From: CAZBJJ01 sp964492245
Lineage (GTDB): Bacteria; Spirochaetota; Spirochaetia; Treponematales; Breznakiellaceae
DNA length: 21,675 nt
Assembly: GCA_964492245.1 (NCBI GenBank)
Contig: CAZBJJ010000033.1
Coordinates: 1-21,675 of the forward strand
Direction of reading: 5' to 3'
A program made the translations under genes and the position numbers. Under the pieces are notes generated by a model. The model had not been told where the DNA came from and searched no databases. It saw only the letters and a list, made by a program, of their open reading frames with translations. Positions 6,240 through 13,358 of the stretch are shown piece by piece. Every line of letters starts with the position of its first letter. Position 1 is the stretch's first letter.

Positions 6240-7883
6240 ATGAAAAGACTTGTCTATCCGCTTGGTTTTTTTTTATTGATTCTTCTAACTACCTGCCTTA
6301 GTAAGCCACCTGCGAGTTTTAAAATTGCGCAGGTGGGGAAAAATGATGCCGATATGCGAGTTCTCTGCCTGCCAGGTAGCGTAAAAATCCTGGAAACAGA
6401 ACTTCCCCATTCGAGTTTTAATACCGAATTGGATATTCATGCCGCAAAGGGGGAAGGGGAGTCGCGCCAGGTCCTTATGTATGCGGGGACAAGGGAATTG
6501 AAGAATATCAATATAGAATTTGAGTGGGAAGATGCTTCTTTGCCCATACCAATGGAACTGCGCCTAGTCGACTATACCATTGTTAAAAAACCTGGTTTAA
6601 GGAGTTTTGGCAGGCGGGGTCGTTTTCCCGATCCCCTTGTACCCTTACAGGAATTTTCAATTGAGGCAAAAAAAAACCGCATTCTTCATATTACCTGCAA
6701 TATACCCCGAACAGCCGAAACAGCTACTCATTCGGGGGGCATTAAAATATGGGAGGGGGAAGAAGGGAGAAAGGAGCTGTTGGCAACTGTGCCGGTAACG
6801 CTGACCGTGTGGCCAGTAGAACTGCCGGTAACCAGTTTTCTAAAGACATCTATTCATTTTAGACTAAGACATTTAAAAGAGGAGCGCTATTATGGCGAGG
6901 CCTGGGTGCAAGAAAACATGGAAAATTTGCACCAGCTGGCTCTGAGCTTTCGATTTAGCTCACGACCGAATCTGCCCTGGCAGGAGGCGGTAGAGCAGGA
7001 AGACTGGCAGGCCTTCGATGGCGAATTTCTTAAATGGCGGGAGCGGGGCCTAACTGCCTTCGAGGTCTATGTGCCATTTAGAATGCGCACCAGTCGGGAA
7101 GAGATGCTTACAAGCCACCTGCCTTCTTTGGCAAAGTTAAATGCCCATTTGCTAGAAAGAGGTTGGCAGGATTATTTTTATCTTTATTTTTTCGATGAAC
7201 CGGCAATCTGGGAGATTGATGCATTAAAAAAACAGATGCTTTTAATACAGGAATGGGCTCCGAATATTCGCCAGCTCTACACCTATGGAACTAACCGCTC
7301 TGGCGAAAAAAAACTAAGGGGCCTTGCCGGTATTTGGGTGCCAAACATACATCAGTATAATCCCCGTTTTGCCCGGGAGCGACAGGAGGCAGGGGATGAA
7401 TATTGGATATACACCTGCATTGGAAATGTCCATCGCGGATATCCGGATAATTTTCGTATCGACTGGTATGGGGCTTCCCACCGTGCCCTTGGCTGGTGGC
7501 TTTTTAAAAATAATATTGATGGCTACCTCTACTGGGGCCTGGATTATTGGCGCATAGATCCTTGGACAAATGCCGAAACCTATCCCTGGGCCAATGGCGA
7601 TGGAAGTATGTTTTACCCCGATCCAGATAAAAAAGCACTGCCCTTTCCCAGTTTGCGATTGCATGCAATGCGCGACGGCTTTGAAGACTTCGATTTATTG
7701 CACATGCTCGAAAAAAAAGTTGCCAGGCGGGGCTTTGCCTACAAGAGCGAAACAGTGCTTTTACAGGGGCTAGGCCTGCTTGAGGGTAAAAAACATTTCT
7801 CCACCGATGATACTCGCTACGATGAATACCATCGACTGTTGTTACAGGCCCTCGCTACCGATACGGTAGAAGTTGACAATTGA
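6240..7883 (+). CDS. GH123/DUF4091-like glycosidase lipoprotein
   Basis: The 547-residue product has a lipoprotein signal (hydrophobic stretch ending in LTTC, Cys19). An N-terminal beta-rich part (about 25-235) is followed by a barrel-like domain that carries FFDEPA with the Asp-Glu pair D319-E320. In GH123 enzymes such a pair serves substrate-assisted hydrolysis of N-acetyl-beta-galactosaminides. Further matches to the DUF4091/GH123 pattern are GWWLFKNNIDGYLYWGLDYW and LPFPSLRLHAMRDGFEDFDLL. Family membership is clear in pattern; the substrate is inferred. I chose ATG 6240 because the open frame to its left (from 6069) runs through the tRNA gene and the signal peptide begins here. It overlaps the opposing rsmD gene by 42 bp at its 3' end, which puts its last 13 codons under double constraint. 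Confidence 0.82.
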   Translation: MKRLVYPLGFFLLILLTTCLSKPPASFKIAQVGKNDADMRVLCLPGSVKILETELPHSSFNTELDIHAAKGEGESRQVLMYAGTRELKNINIEFEWEDASLPIPMELRLVDYTIVKKPGLRSFGRRGRFPDPLVPLQEFSIEAKKNRILHITCNIPRTAETATHSGGIKIWEGEEGRKELLATVPVTLTVWPVELPVTSFLKTSIHFRLRHLKEERYYGEAWVQENMENLHQLALSFRFSSRPNLPWQEAVEQEDWQAFDGEFLKWRERGLTAFEVYVPFRMRTSREEMLTSHLPSLAKLNAHLLERGWQDYFYLYFFDEPAIWEIDALKKQMLLIQEWAPNIRQLYTYGTNRSGEKKLRGLAGIWVPNIHQYNPRFARERQEAGDEYWIYTCIGNVHRGYPDNFRIDWYGASHRALGWWLFKNNIDGYLYWGLDYWRIDPWTNAETYPWANGDGSMFYPDPDKKALPFPSLRLHAMRDGFEDFDLLHMLEKKVARRGFAYKSETVLLQGLGLLEGKKHFSTDDTRYDEYHRLLLQALATDTVEVDN

Positions 7884-8384
7884 GCGCCCATATTTTCGCT
7901 GGTCGTAAAGTCTTAATTTTCCTATGCTCGCTAAAAGATTGTCTTCGCGGGGGTGGTGAATAAGAAGCTTTGTCTTCTCGTGTACTAATTTTGATTTTTC
8001 AATGCGCTGGAGAAGGTCTTGCTTATAGGCATAGGGAAAGGGGGGGTCCAGAAAAATCCAATCGAAGGGGCGCTTCGCTCGTTTTACATAGAGCTCTGCT
8101 GCCATAAATTTACATTCTATGTGCACGGGCGATATAGCGACATTTTGTAACATGATGCTTCGTTTTATTGGATCCGCTTCGACAGCTTCTATATATTCTG
8201 CGCCCCGACTAGCTGCTTCCAGGGCAATGCCCCCCGAACCGGAAAAAACATCTAAAAATGAACAGCCCTCCAAATTTCCAATAATGGCAAAGACACTTTC
8301 GCGCATCTTGTCCATGGCCGGACGTATAGGGCCTGGGGGGGTATTTATTTTTCTACCTGCCAAGATACCACCGGTAATTCTCAT
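7842..8384 (-). CDS. rsmD: 16S rRNA (guanine966-N2)-methyltransferase RsmD
   Basis: The 180-residue product begins MRITGGILAGRKINTPPG, the usual RsmD opening. It has the SAM-binding motif LDVFSGSGGIALEAASRGA and the catalytic motif LDPPFPYAY. RsmD methylates G966 of 16S rRNA during 30S assembly. The chosen ATG at 8384 overlaps the TGA of the upstream dehydrogenase gene as ATGA, so translation is probably coupled; the open frame further upstream lies inside that gene and is not needed. The 3' end overlaps the convergent GH123-like gene by 42 bp, and no terminator is visible between them. Confidence 0.94.
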   Translation of the reverse strand: MRITGGILAGRKINTPPGPIRPAMDKMRESVFAIIGNLEGCSFLDVFSGSGGIALEAASRGAEYIEAVEADPIKRSIMLQNVAISPVHIECKFMAAELYVKRAKRPFDWIFLDPPFPYAYKQDLLQRIEKSKLVHEKTKLLIHHPREDNLLASIGKLRLYDQRKYGRSIVNFYRIGSEGL

Positions 8385-9673
8385 TGCCCTTCCCAGTATT
8401 GAGTCATGCCATCTGCCGCCCGAATACCGCTTGCCCATGCGGCGGTAATGCCCCTGCTTGTCCCCGCACCATCTCCTGCTAAGAAAACACCGGGTAGGGC
8501 CATAAAATAGCGCTCGTCTAAAAACTTGGGCTTGTTTGTATAGAGTTTTATCTCTGGATAATACATAAGGGTCGCCGGATGGAGAATGCCCGGTACAATG
8601 GAATCCAGCTGTTTAAGTGCCTTCCACAGGGAGCGCAAAAACTTTGCGGGAATGGCCATGCTTATATCGCCGGGGGTACAGTCTTTAAGGCTGGGCTCAA
8701 AATCGTAGAGGTCTCCGGTAAAACGCTCCCTGGTAGAACGCTTTCCCATGCGGAAATCGCCAACTCGCTGCATAAGCGGTTTTCCCCCACCCACCAGCAT
8801 TGCTTGGCGCCCCAGAATTTCGGCAAAATCCTGTCCAGAGGCCAAGGGTTCGGTAAAAATGACACTGCGTAAAAGGGCGAAATTTACCAGGCCGTTTGGC
8901 TCTTTATCGTTGGACCAGGCATGACCATTTACGCTAAAATATTCCTCGTCGCGGGAAGTTACATAGCGCTCTTTTACCACATGAGCTGCGCCAGAGTTTG
9001 TGCAAAAGGTGCGTACTCGTTCGGGAAAAAGAAATTTCGGATCGTAATAATCGTGGACCACGGGGTAGCGCTCAACCCGGGTCTCTATCCTCAGACCAAC
9101 ATCAATGGCATTGTCGTTAAAATCTATGCCAAGCTGGCGCATTTGTTGGCGCAGATAGTCAAAACCCTTGCGCCCGGGGGCAATTAAAATGCTGTTACAA
9201 CTTAGCTCTCTTTTATTTGTCGTTAGGCACATGTTTTGGGCATTAAAATCCAGGGCCTGTTCATTTATGGCGACTTCGACATTTAAGTCCTGCAAGCGGG
9301 CCATAAGCTCTTTAATAAGAGCTAGCCCCCCATCAGTCCCTAGATGGGTCTGTTGCACATCGATCAATTCTGCCCCTACATTTTTAGCCCGCTCGCTCCA
9401 GATAGAAAGATTGTTTTTCTTAAGGATGTTGGGCTGTAAAAAATTGCCCACCCGTTCTAAGTAGGTCTTTGCCAGTTTTCGTGGCCAGTATTCCAGCGGA
9501 AAGCCAATTGGCCAGGTAAAATTCATTTTACAATCGTTGCGAAGGCCACCAGAGGAGACTGGGGATTTATCAATTATAGTAATTGAAGCCGAGGGATTGC
9601 GGGAGGCAAGTTCAAAGGCGGCACCAAGACCAGCTGGCCCGGAGCCAATAATGATAAAATCGCGTTTATGCAT
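8381..9673 (-). CDS. FAD-dependent dehydrogenase (COG2509-like)
   Basis: The 430-residue protein starts with a dinucleotide-binding motif, IIGSGPAGLGAAFELA, and ends with a second FAD-contact motif, GVFLAGDGAGTSRGITAAWASG. Between these, GLRIETRVE, the stretch VNGHAWSNDKEPNGLVNFAL and LILAPGRKG-like ISILIAPGRKG (here SILIAPGRKG) match the uncharacterised FAD-dependent dehydrogenases grouped as COG2509. It lacks signal peptide and membrane segments and should be cytoplasmic. Its substrate is unknown. A GGAG lies only 2 nt before the ATG, so the ribosome site is poor. It sits 32 nt after an unrecognised gene and overlaps rsmD by 4 nt, consistent with one operon. Confidence 0.85.
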   Translation of the reverse strand: MHKRDFIIIGSGPAGLGAAFELASRNPSASITIIDKSPVSSGGLRNDCKMNFTWPIGFPLEYWPRKLAKTYLERVGNFLQPNILKKNNLSIWSERAKNVGAELIDVQQTHLGTDGGLALIKELMARLQDLNVEVAINEQALDFNAQNMCLTTNKRELSCNSILIAPGRKGFDYLRQQMRQLGIDFNDNAIDVGLRIETRVERYPVVHDYYDPKFLFPERVRTFCTNSGAAHVVKERYVTSRDEEYFSVNGHAWSNDKEPNGLVNFALLRSVIFTEPLASGQDFAEILGRQAMLVGGGKPLMQRVGDFRMGKRSTRERFTGDLYDFEPSLKDCTPGDISMAIPAKFLRSLWKALKQLDSIVPGILHPATLMYYPEIKLYTNKPKFLDERYFMALPGVFLAGDGAGTSRGITAAWASGIRAADGMTQYWEGQ

Positions 9674-9705
9674 AACTCCATATTAGCATATATTTGAATT
9701 GTGTT

Positions 9706-10155
9706 TTATAGAAGGTCGTTGCTGAGCAATTGATTTAATTCGTGTAAACTAACCACCGAGGGGTCTTCGCTGTCGGTTTTATCCTTGCCTTCCAGAATTG
9801 CCAGTTCCATTAGTCGGTTTTTAGCGTTTGTCCGCAGTACGGCAAGGCGGGGCAGGCCTGGATTGAGGGCCTGAGCTACGGGGCTGTCGAGATTTTCAAA
9901 ATTACTGAGGAGTTTGACAAATCTATTCCATGTTTCAACTAAATTGCTCAGTTGCTCTTTAAATTCTAAAATAGTCTGGTTTTCTAAAAGATTTGAACTG
10001 ATGTTTTCCAAGGCGCTATTGCAGGTAACAATGGATTCAAAAATCCAGTTAGAATATATGCTGGCATTTAATTCTAAACGGCAGGCATCCTTAACAAGAC
10101 GGATAATTAAGTTTGCAAAGAAAATATTGTCTTCGAAATGGGTCTGTTTTGCCAT
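9706..10155 (-). CDS. Unrecognised 149-residue helical protein
   Basis: I do not recognise this protein. It is predicted to be mostly helical, with many Leu, Asn and Glu residues, no signal peptide and no membrane segment. The start ATG at 10155 is preceded by GAGGT at good spacing. The C-terminal part, with NPGLPRLAVLRTNAKNRLMELA, is the most distinctive stretch. It is transcribed away from rpsF and lies 32 nt upstream of the FAD-dependent dehydrogenase gene. The intact frame and ribosome site support a real gene. Confidence 0.75.
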   Translation of the reverse strand: MAKQTHFEDNIFFANLIIRLVKDACRLELNASIYSNWIFESIVTCNSALENISSNLLENQTILEFKEQLSNLVETWNRFVKLLSNFENLDSPVAQALNPGLPRLAVLRTNAKNRLMELAILEGKDKTDSEDPSVVSLHELNQLLSNDLL

Positions 10156-10197
10156 GGTAACCTCGTACTCTTACTATCGGTAGATATAAAACTTCGC

Positions 10198-10226
10198 TTG
10201 ACAAGCTTTGCGCCCTTTATTATTAT
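10198..10226 (+). promoter_or_regulatory. Sigma70 promoter of the rpsF operon
   Basis: TTGACA (10198-10203), a 17-nt spacer and TATTAT (10221-10226) are nearly consensus. Transcription would begin near 10233, leaving a leader of about 107 nt before rpsF. The -35 box lies inside the 11-bp palindrome GCTTGACAAGC (10196-10206). Confidence 0.8.
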
Positions 10227-10283
10227 TGATTAAACTTCCGAATTTGGCAATTTTGTATATATATTTAATTATTGTTCAATTTT

Positions 10284-10315
10284 GGATCCTCTTTATCCGC
10301 TTTTTTTAGTGGATC
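10284..10315 (+). promoter_or_regulatory. Leader structure before rpsF, with competing pairings
   Basis: The segment ATCCGC (10295-10300) can pair with GTGGAT (10309-10314) around a U-rich loop, including one G-U pair. Alternatively GATCC (10285-10289) can pair with GGATC (10311-10315). The two structures exclude each other. Leaders of rpsF operons in other bacteria bind the S6:S18 complex at a CCG element; a CCG is present here at 10297-10299. That this leader works in this way is only an inference. Confidence 0.35.
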
Positions 10316-10339
10316 ATTTTATGTCCATAAGGAGGACAC

Positions 10340-10621
10340 ATGCGTCAGTACGAGCTGACTATCATCTATCCCCTGGAAGAAGAACAATTCCAGACAGGTC
10401 GCGAGCAAGTGCTTGCCGATTTTACTACTAACGGTGTTGAAATAGTCAAAACAGCCGATCCAGTGGATCGCGATTTTGCCTATCCAATTAATAAGCGAAA
10501 TCGAGGACGGTATATTTTATACCTCATCAAGGCCGATCCTTCAAAAATCCTTGTTTTAGATCGGGCTTTTAAGCTCAACCAAAACCTTGTTAAATTTCTC
10601 TTTGTCAAAGTAGAGGAGTAA
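10340..10621 (+). CDS. rpsF: Ribosomal protein S6
   Basis: The 93-residue product has the S6 pattern MRQYELTIIYPLEEEQF, with FAYPINKRNRGRYILYLIKA in the centre and NQNLVKFLFVKVEE at the end. S6 pairs with S18 in the 30S platform, and rpsR follows two genes later. ATG is preceded by a strong AAGGAGG (10329-10335). This is the first gene of the plus-strand operon; ssb begins 3 nt after its stop. Confidence 0.97.
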   Translation: MRQYELTIIYPLEEEQFQTGREQVLADFTTNGVEIVKTADPVDRDFAYPINKRNRGRYILYLIKADPSKILVLDRAFKLNQNLVKFLFVKVEE

Positions 10622-10624
10622 ATT

Positions 10625-11110
10625 ATGGCTACCGATCTTAACCACGTAGTCCTTATTGGGCGACTGACCCGCGATGCAGAACTAAAATATACTGCTTCGG
10701 GTATGGCCGTCTGTAAGTTTTCAATTGCTGTCAACCGCAATAGAAAGCAGGGCGATTCCTGGGTCGAAGAGGCTAGTTTTTTCGATATCACCTTATGGGG
10801 GCGTTCTGGCGAAGCCATTGTTCAGTACCTTGTAAAGGGGAAACAGGTCGCAATAAATGGGGAATTGCGGCAGGATCGGTGGGAACAGGATGGCCAGAAT
10901 AGAAGCAAGGTAGAAGTAATAGCGAACAATGTCCAACTGCTCGGCGGTGGCGCAGGGCAGGGGCAGGGCTCTTCGGGTGCTTCTTGGAGCCCAAATACCC
11001 AACGAGGGGCTCCAGCAAGCTCTGGGTCTCAGGCTGGCAATAGGCCTGCCTCTACAAATGAATCGTCAGATTTTGTAGACGATGGCTTTGTAGACGATGT
11101 CCCCTTTTAA
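10625..11110 (+). CDS. ssb: Single-stranded DNA-binding protein
   Basis: The 161-residue protein has an OB fold (about 1-108) with NHVVLIGRLTRDAELKYT and FDITLWGRSGEAIVQYLVKG. A Gly/Ser/Gln-rich disordered linker follows, and an acidic tip ends in DDVPF, a form of the DD(I/V)PF tail by which SSB recruits replication and repair proteins. The ribosome site GAGGAG overlaps the rpsF stop codon. The rpsF-ssb-rpsR order is widely conserved in bacteria. Confidence 0.97.
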   Translation: MATDLNHVVLIGRLTRDAELKYTASGMAVCKFSIAVNRNRKQGDSWVEEASFFDITLWGRSGEAIVQYLVKGKQVAINGELRQDRWEQDGQNRSKVEVIANNVQLLGGGAGQGQGSSGASWSPNTQRGAPASSGSQAGNRPASTNESSDFVDDGFVDDVPF

Positions 11111-11139
11111 TACCAAATAACGATTTTTAGGAGATTTAT

Positions 11140-11442
11140 ATGTCTGATGAAAGAACAACAGCGGAAAGAGGGCGTGCAGAGGATGCTTTCTCAGGTCGCG
11201 ATGGCGAAGACAGGGGCCGTGGCAAAGGCAAGATGTTTTTTAAGAAAAAAATTTGTAGGTTTTGTACTCAAAAGCTAAAGATTGATTACAAGGATGCAGA
11301 TACCCTGCGCAGATTTATCACCGAAAGAGGGAAAATTTTACCCCGTCGCATTACCGGCACCTGTGCAAAACACCAACGGGCCCTTGCCCTTGCTATAAAG
11401 CGTTCGCGCACCTTAGCTCTTTTGCCCTTCGTTGCCCGTTAA
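11140..11442 (+). CDS. rpsR: Ribosomal protein S18
   Basis: The 100-residue protein carries the S18 core IDYKDADTLRRFITERGKIL and RRITGTCAKHQRALALAIKR. The motifs CRFC and CAKH are those of the cysteine-containing, possibly zinc-binding S18 form. The N-terminal 35 residues are a charged extension, rich in Arg, Glu and Gly, longer than in most S18 proteins. TAGGAG precedes the ATG at good spacing. S18 forms a pair with S6 on the 30S platform. Confidence 0.96.
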   Translation: MSDERTTAERGRAEDAFSGRDGEDRGRGKGKMFFKKKICRFCTQKLKIDYKDADTLRRFITERGKILPRRITGTCAKHQRALALAIKRSRTLALLPFVAR

Positions 11443-11458
11443 TTTGAATTCTGATTCG

Positions 11459-11479
11459 GCCGGAAGGGATACTTCCGGC
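11459..11479 (+). promoter_or_regulatory. GC-rich hairpin between rpsR and the membrane-protein gene
   Basis: GCCGGAAG (11459-11466) and CTTCCGGC (11472-11479) form a perfect 8-bp stem with loop GGATA, ending 6 nt before the ATG at 11486. No U-run follows, so it is not a standard terminator. The hairpin contains the only purine-rich sequence near the start (GGAAGGGA), so it may lower translation of the membrane protein or mark an RNA-processing point. Confidence 0.55.
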
Positions 11480-11485
11480 AATGTT

Positions 11486-12526
11486 ATGCCTAATAAGCAT
11501 TCAAAAAACAATCCCTTTAAAGGGCTTTATAATCGGGCCTGGTTCTTGCCCCTGCTGGCCATTTTTGCCCTCGAGTTTTTTTCCAGAAGCCCTCTATTGC
11601 TTGTATTTTCTTTTATTCCGCTGGGAATGCTAAGTATTAAAAAAGGCCTTGGAACTTCCATTCTCGTTATTGGCATTTTTGTTGTCCTCCATTTTCTTTT
11701 AGACTTAGCATCGGGTGTGGCCAGTACTTATACATTAAGAGCTGCCGTATTAGAGACCTCGCTTTTTGCTCTTTGGGCCTTGGCACTGGTGCTATCGGTT
11801 AGAAGTTGGCGAATAAGAAATTGGCGAATAAGAACGGTAGAAGTTTTGTGTATTATCGCAATTTTTTTAAGCCTTGTTTCTTGGTTTGTTGGAAAGGCAT
11901 TGTTTACCATTGAGCCAATTAGTCAATTTATTACCGAACAGGGCAATTCCCTTATTAACCAGCTTTTGGAAGTACTCGAAGCAGAAACGGTAAAACTTTC
12001 CCTGCTGAGCAATGATCTGTCTTGGGAGAAGATCCTGAATTCCGGTCTTTATATGCTTTCACATGGTGGACTTTTAATTGCTTCTTTTTTATTTTTATCC
12101 CTTGTTACCCGCCTTTCTTCCCAGCTAGCCAAGCCAGAGAATCCGCTGTTCAGACTTCGGGGGCTTTCAATTTTTTTTAAGCCCCCCAATTATTTTATAT
12201 GGCTGTTTTCTGGCAGTTTAGCTTGTTATTTGATTTCTGTTGTGTTAAAGTTCAACTATCTTGGCCTCCTTGCCATGAATATATTTCTTTTGTCTGCGGT
12301 GGCCTTTGTGTGGGCCGGCTTGGGCGTTTATCACTTTTTTAAAATTAAATTCAGGTTGCCAAGGTTTTTGTCTTTGGCGCTCAATTTTATAGGGTTTTTG
12401 TTTCTGCTAAATCCGAGATCTTCTGGTTTTATTCTCGGAATCTTAGCTGTTTTTGGTGTTTTGGAGACTTGGCTGCCATTTAGGCCGGCTATAAATAAGG
12501 GAATTCCTCCTACTCCGGAGGGATAA
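11486..12526 (+). CDS. DUF2232-like polytopic membrane protein
   Basis: The 346-residue product is strongly hydrophobic with about eight predicted membrane segments, and a soluble loop near residues 130-180. Size, topology and the place between rpsR and rplI fit the YybS/DUF2232 family, whose function is not known. Assignment to that family is from context and general pattern, not a motif. I chose ATG at 11486; the open frame reaches back to a TTG at 11432 that would overlap rpsR by 11 nt, and translational coupling from there is possible. An in-frame 15-bp tandem duplication gives WRIRNWRIRT in a short cytoplasmic loop. Confidence 0.7.
   Translation: MPNKHSKNNPFKGLYNRAWFLPLLAIFALEFFSRSPLLLVFSFIPLGMLSIKKGLGTSILVIGIFVVLHFLLDLASGVASTYTLRAAVLETSLFALWALALVLSVRSWRIRNWRIRTVEVLCIIAIFLSLVSWFVGKALFTIEPISQFITEQGNSLINQLLEVLEAETVKLSLLSNDLSWEKILNSGLYMLSHGGLLIASFLFLSLVTRLSSQLAKPENPLFRLRGLSIFFKPPNYFIWLFSGSLACYLISVVLKFNYLGLLAMNIFLLSAVAFVWAGLGVYHFFKIKFRLPRFLSLALNFIGFLFLLNPRSSGFILGILAVFGVLETWLPFRPAINKGIPPTPEG
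11806..11835 (+). repeat. 15-bp tandem duplication inside the DUF2232-like gene
   Basis: TTGGCGAATAAGAAA (11806-11820) is followed at once by TTGGCGAATAAGAAC (11821-11835). The unit keeps the frame and duplicates a basic pentapeptide (WRIRN/WRIRT). Confidence 0.9.
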
Positions 12527-12585
12527 AAATGTTTTTACCCTGTTTGTAAAACATTTTTCTCACGCTGTCGGATAAAAACATTTTT
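12525..12585 (+). promoter_or_regulatory. Alternative hairpins upstream of rplI
   Basis: AAAAATGTTTT (12525-12535) can pair with AAAACATTTTT (12548-12558) in an 11-bp stem, or with the second copy AAAAACATTTTT (12574-12585) in a 12-bp stem. The two foldings exclude each other, as in attenuators. The left arm overlaps the end of the preceding coding region. GGATAAAAA also occurs as a direct repeat (12521-12529 and 12570-12578). All stems are AT-rich, so stability is moderate. Confidence 0.45.
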
Positions 12586-12631
12586 TAATGCTTTTATATG
12601 TGTGTCCTATTTTTTTTAAGGAGCTTGGATT

Positions 12632-13333
12632 ATGAAGGTTATTTTAAACCAGGATGTTCCCCACCTCGGCGAGGAAGGGGATGTAAAAGATGTGGCCCGT
12701 GGTTACGCACGCAATTATCTGTACCCTCGCGCTTTAGCAGTGCCCTATAACGATAAGACCGTTAAATTGTTCGAGGCCCGCAGTCAAGAAATAGAGGCAA
12801 AAAAAGAAATTAAGCGCGCGGGAGCAGCCACTACTAAGGCCCGTTTAGAAGAACTTGAATTAAAAATTGTTATGCCGGCCGGGCCCAATGGCAAATTGTA
12901 CGGTGCTGTTACCAGCGCAAGCATTGTAGACGAACTGGCAAAACATGGCTTTGACATAGAGCGAAAACGGGTAGAGGTTCCGGGGAACTCGGTTAAATCT
13001 GTCGGTAAGATATTGGTCAATGTAAAGCTTTATGAATCTGCAAGTGCCGAGGTAAATGTAGTTATCGAGGCCGAGCCGGTTAAAGAAACAAAGTCTGCCG
13101 AAAGGGCTCCCCGCGAAAGGCGTCACCGCGAAGAGGGACGTTTTTATTCCCGTGTTTCTGTCGATGCCGATGTCGAGGCAGCCGCAGCAGAGGCAGAGGC
13201 AGAAGCAGCAGCCGAGGAAGCTGCAGCATCATTAGAAGCTGCAGCATCATCAGCATCAGTAGATGCTGCCGCATCAGTAGATGCTGCCGCATCAGTAGAT
13301 GCTGCCGCATCAGTAGATGCTGACGAAGAATAA
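12632..13333 (+). CDS. rplI: Ribosomal protein L9 with long acidic Ala-rich tail
   Basis: Residues 1 to about 150 are a normal L9: N-terminal domain MKVILNQDVPHLGEEGDVKD with ARGYARNYLYPRALA, the long connecting helix, and the C-terminal domain with PAGPNGKLYGAVTS. L9 usually ends near residue 150. Here about 83 residues follow: a basic stretch (SAERAPRERRHREEGR), then an Ala/Glu run, then Ser-Val-Asp-Ala-Ala-Ala repeats ending in DADEE. The frame is intact and dnaB begins 25 nt after the stop. The ribosome site is AAGGAG (12618-12623). L9 stabilises the L1 stalk base of 23S rRNA. The role of the tail is unknown. Confidence 0.95.
   Translation: MKVILNQDVPHLGEEGDVKDVARGYARNYLYPRALAVPYNDKTVKLFEARSQEIEAKKEIKRAGAATTKARLEELELKIVMPAGPNGKLYGAVTSASIVDELAKHGFDIERKRVEVPGNSVKSVGKILVNVKLYESASAEVNVVIEAEPVKETKSAERAPRERRHREEGRFYSRVSVDADVEAAAAEAEAEAAAEEAAASLEAAASSASVDAAASVDAAASVDAAASVDADEE
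13253..13324 (+). repeat. Four 18-bp tandem repeats coding for the RplI tail
   Basis: The unit GCATCAGTAGATGCTGCC occurs at 13253, 13271 and 13289 exactly and at 13307 with one change near its end. Each unit codes for six residues (A-S-V-D-A-A in this phase). Degenerate 18-bp units rich in GCTGCAGCATCA precede it (about 13219-13252). Such near-identical repeats point to recent expansion by slippage. Confidence 0.93.
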
Positions 13334-13358
13334 AAGAGGATTATACACAGGGACATCT

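Noticed and set aside
13253..13324. CRISPR-like array
   Set aside because: The 18-bp repeats are contiguous, without spacers, and are in frame inside rplI.
13144..13356. Minus-strand frame with Ser-Thr-Asp-Ala repeats opposite rplI
   Set aside because: It is the antisense reading of the 18-bp repeats in the RplI tail, with no ribosome site.
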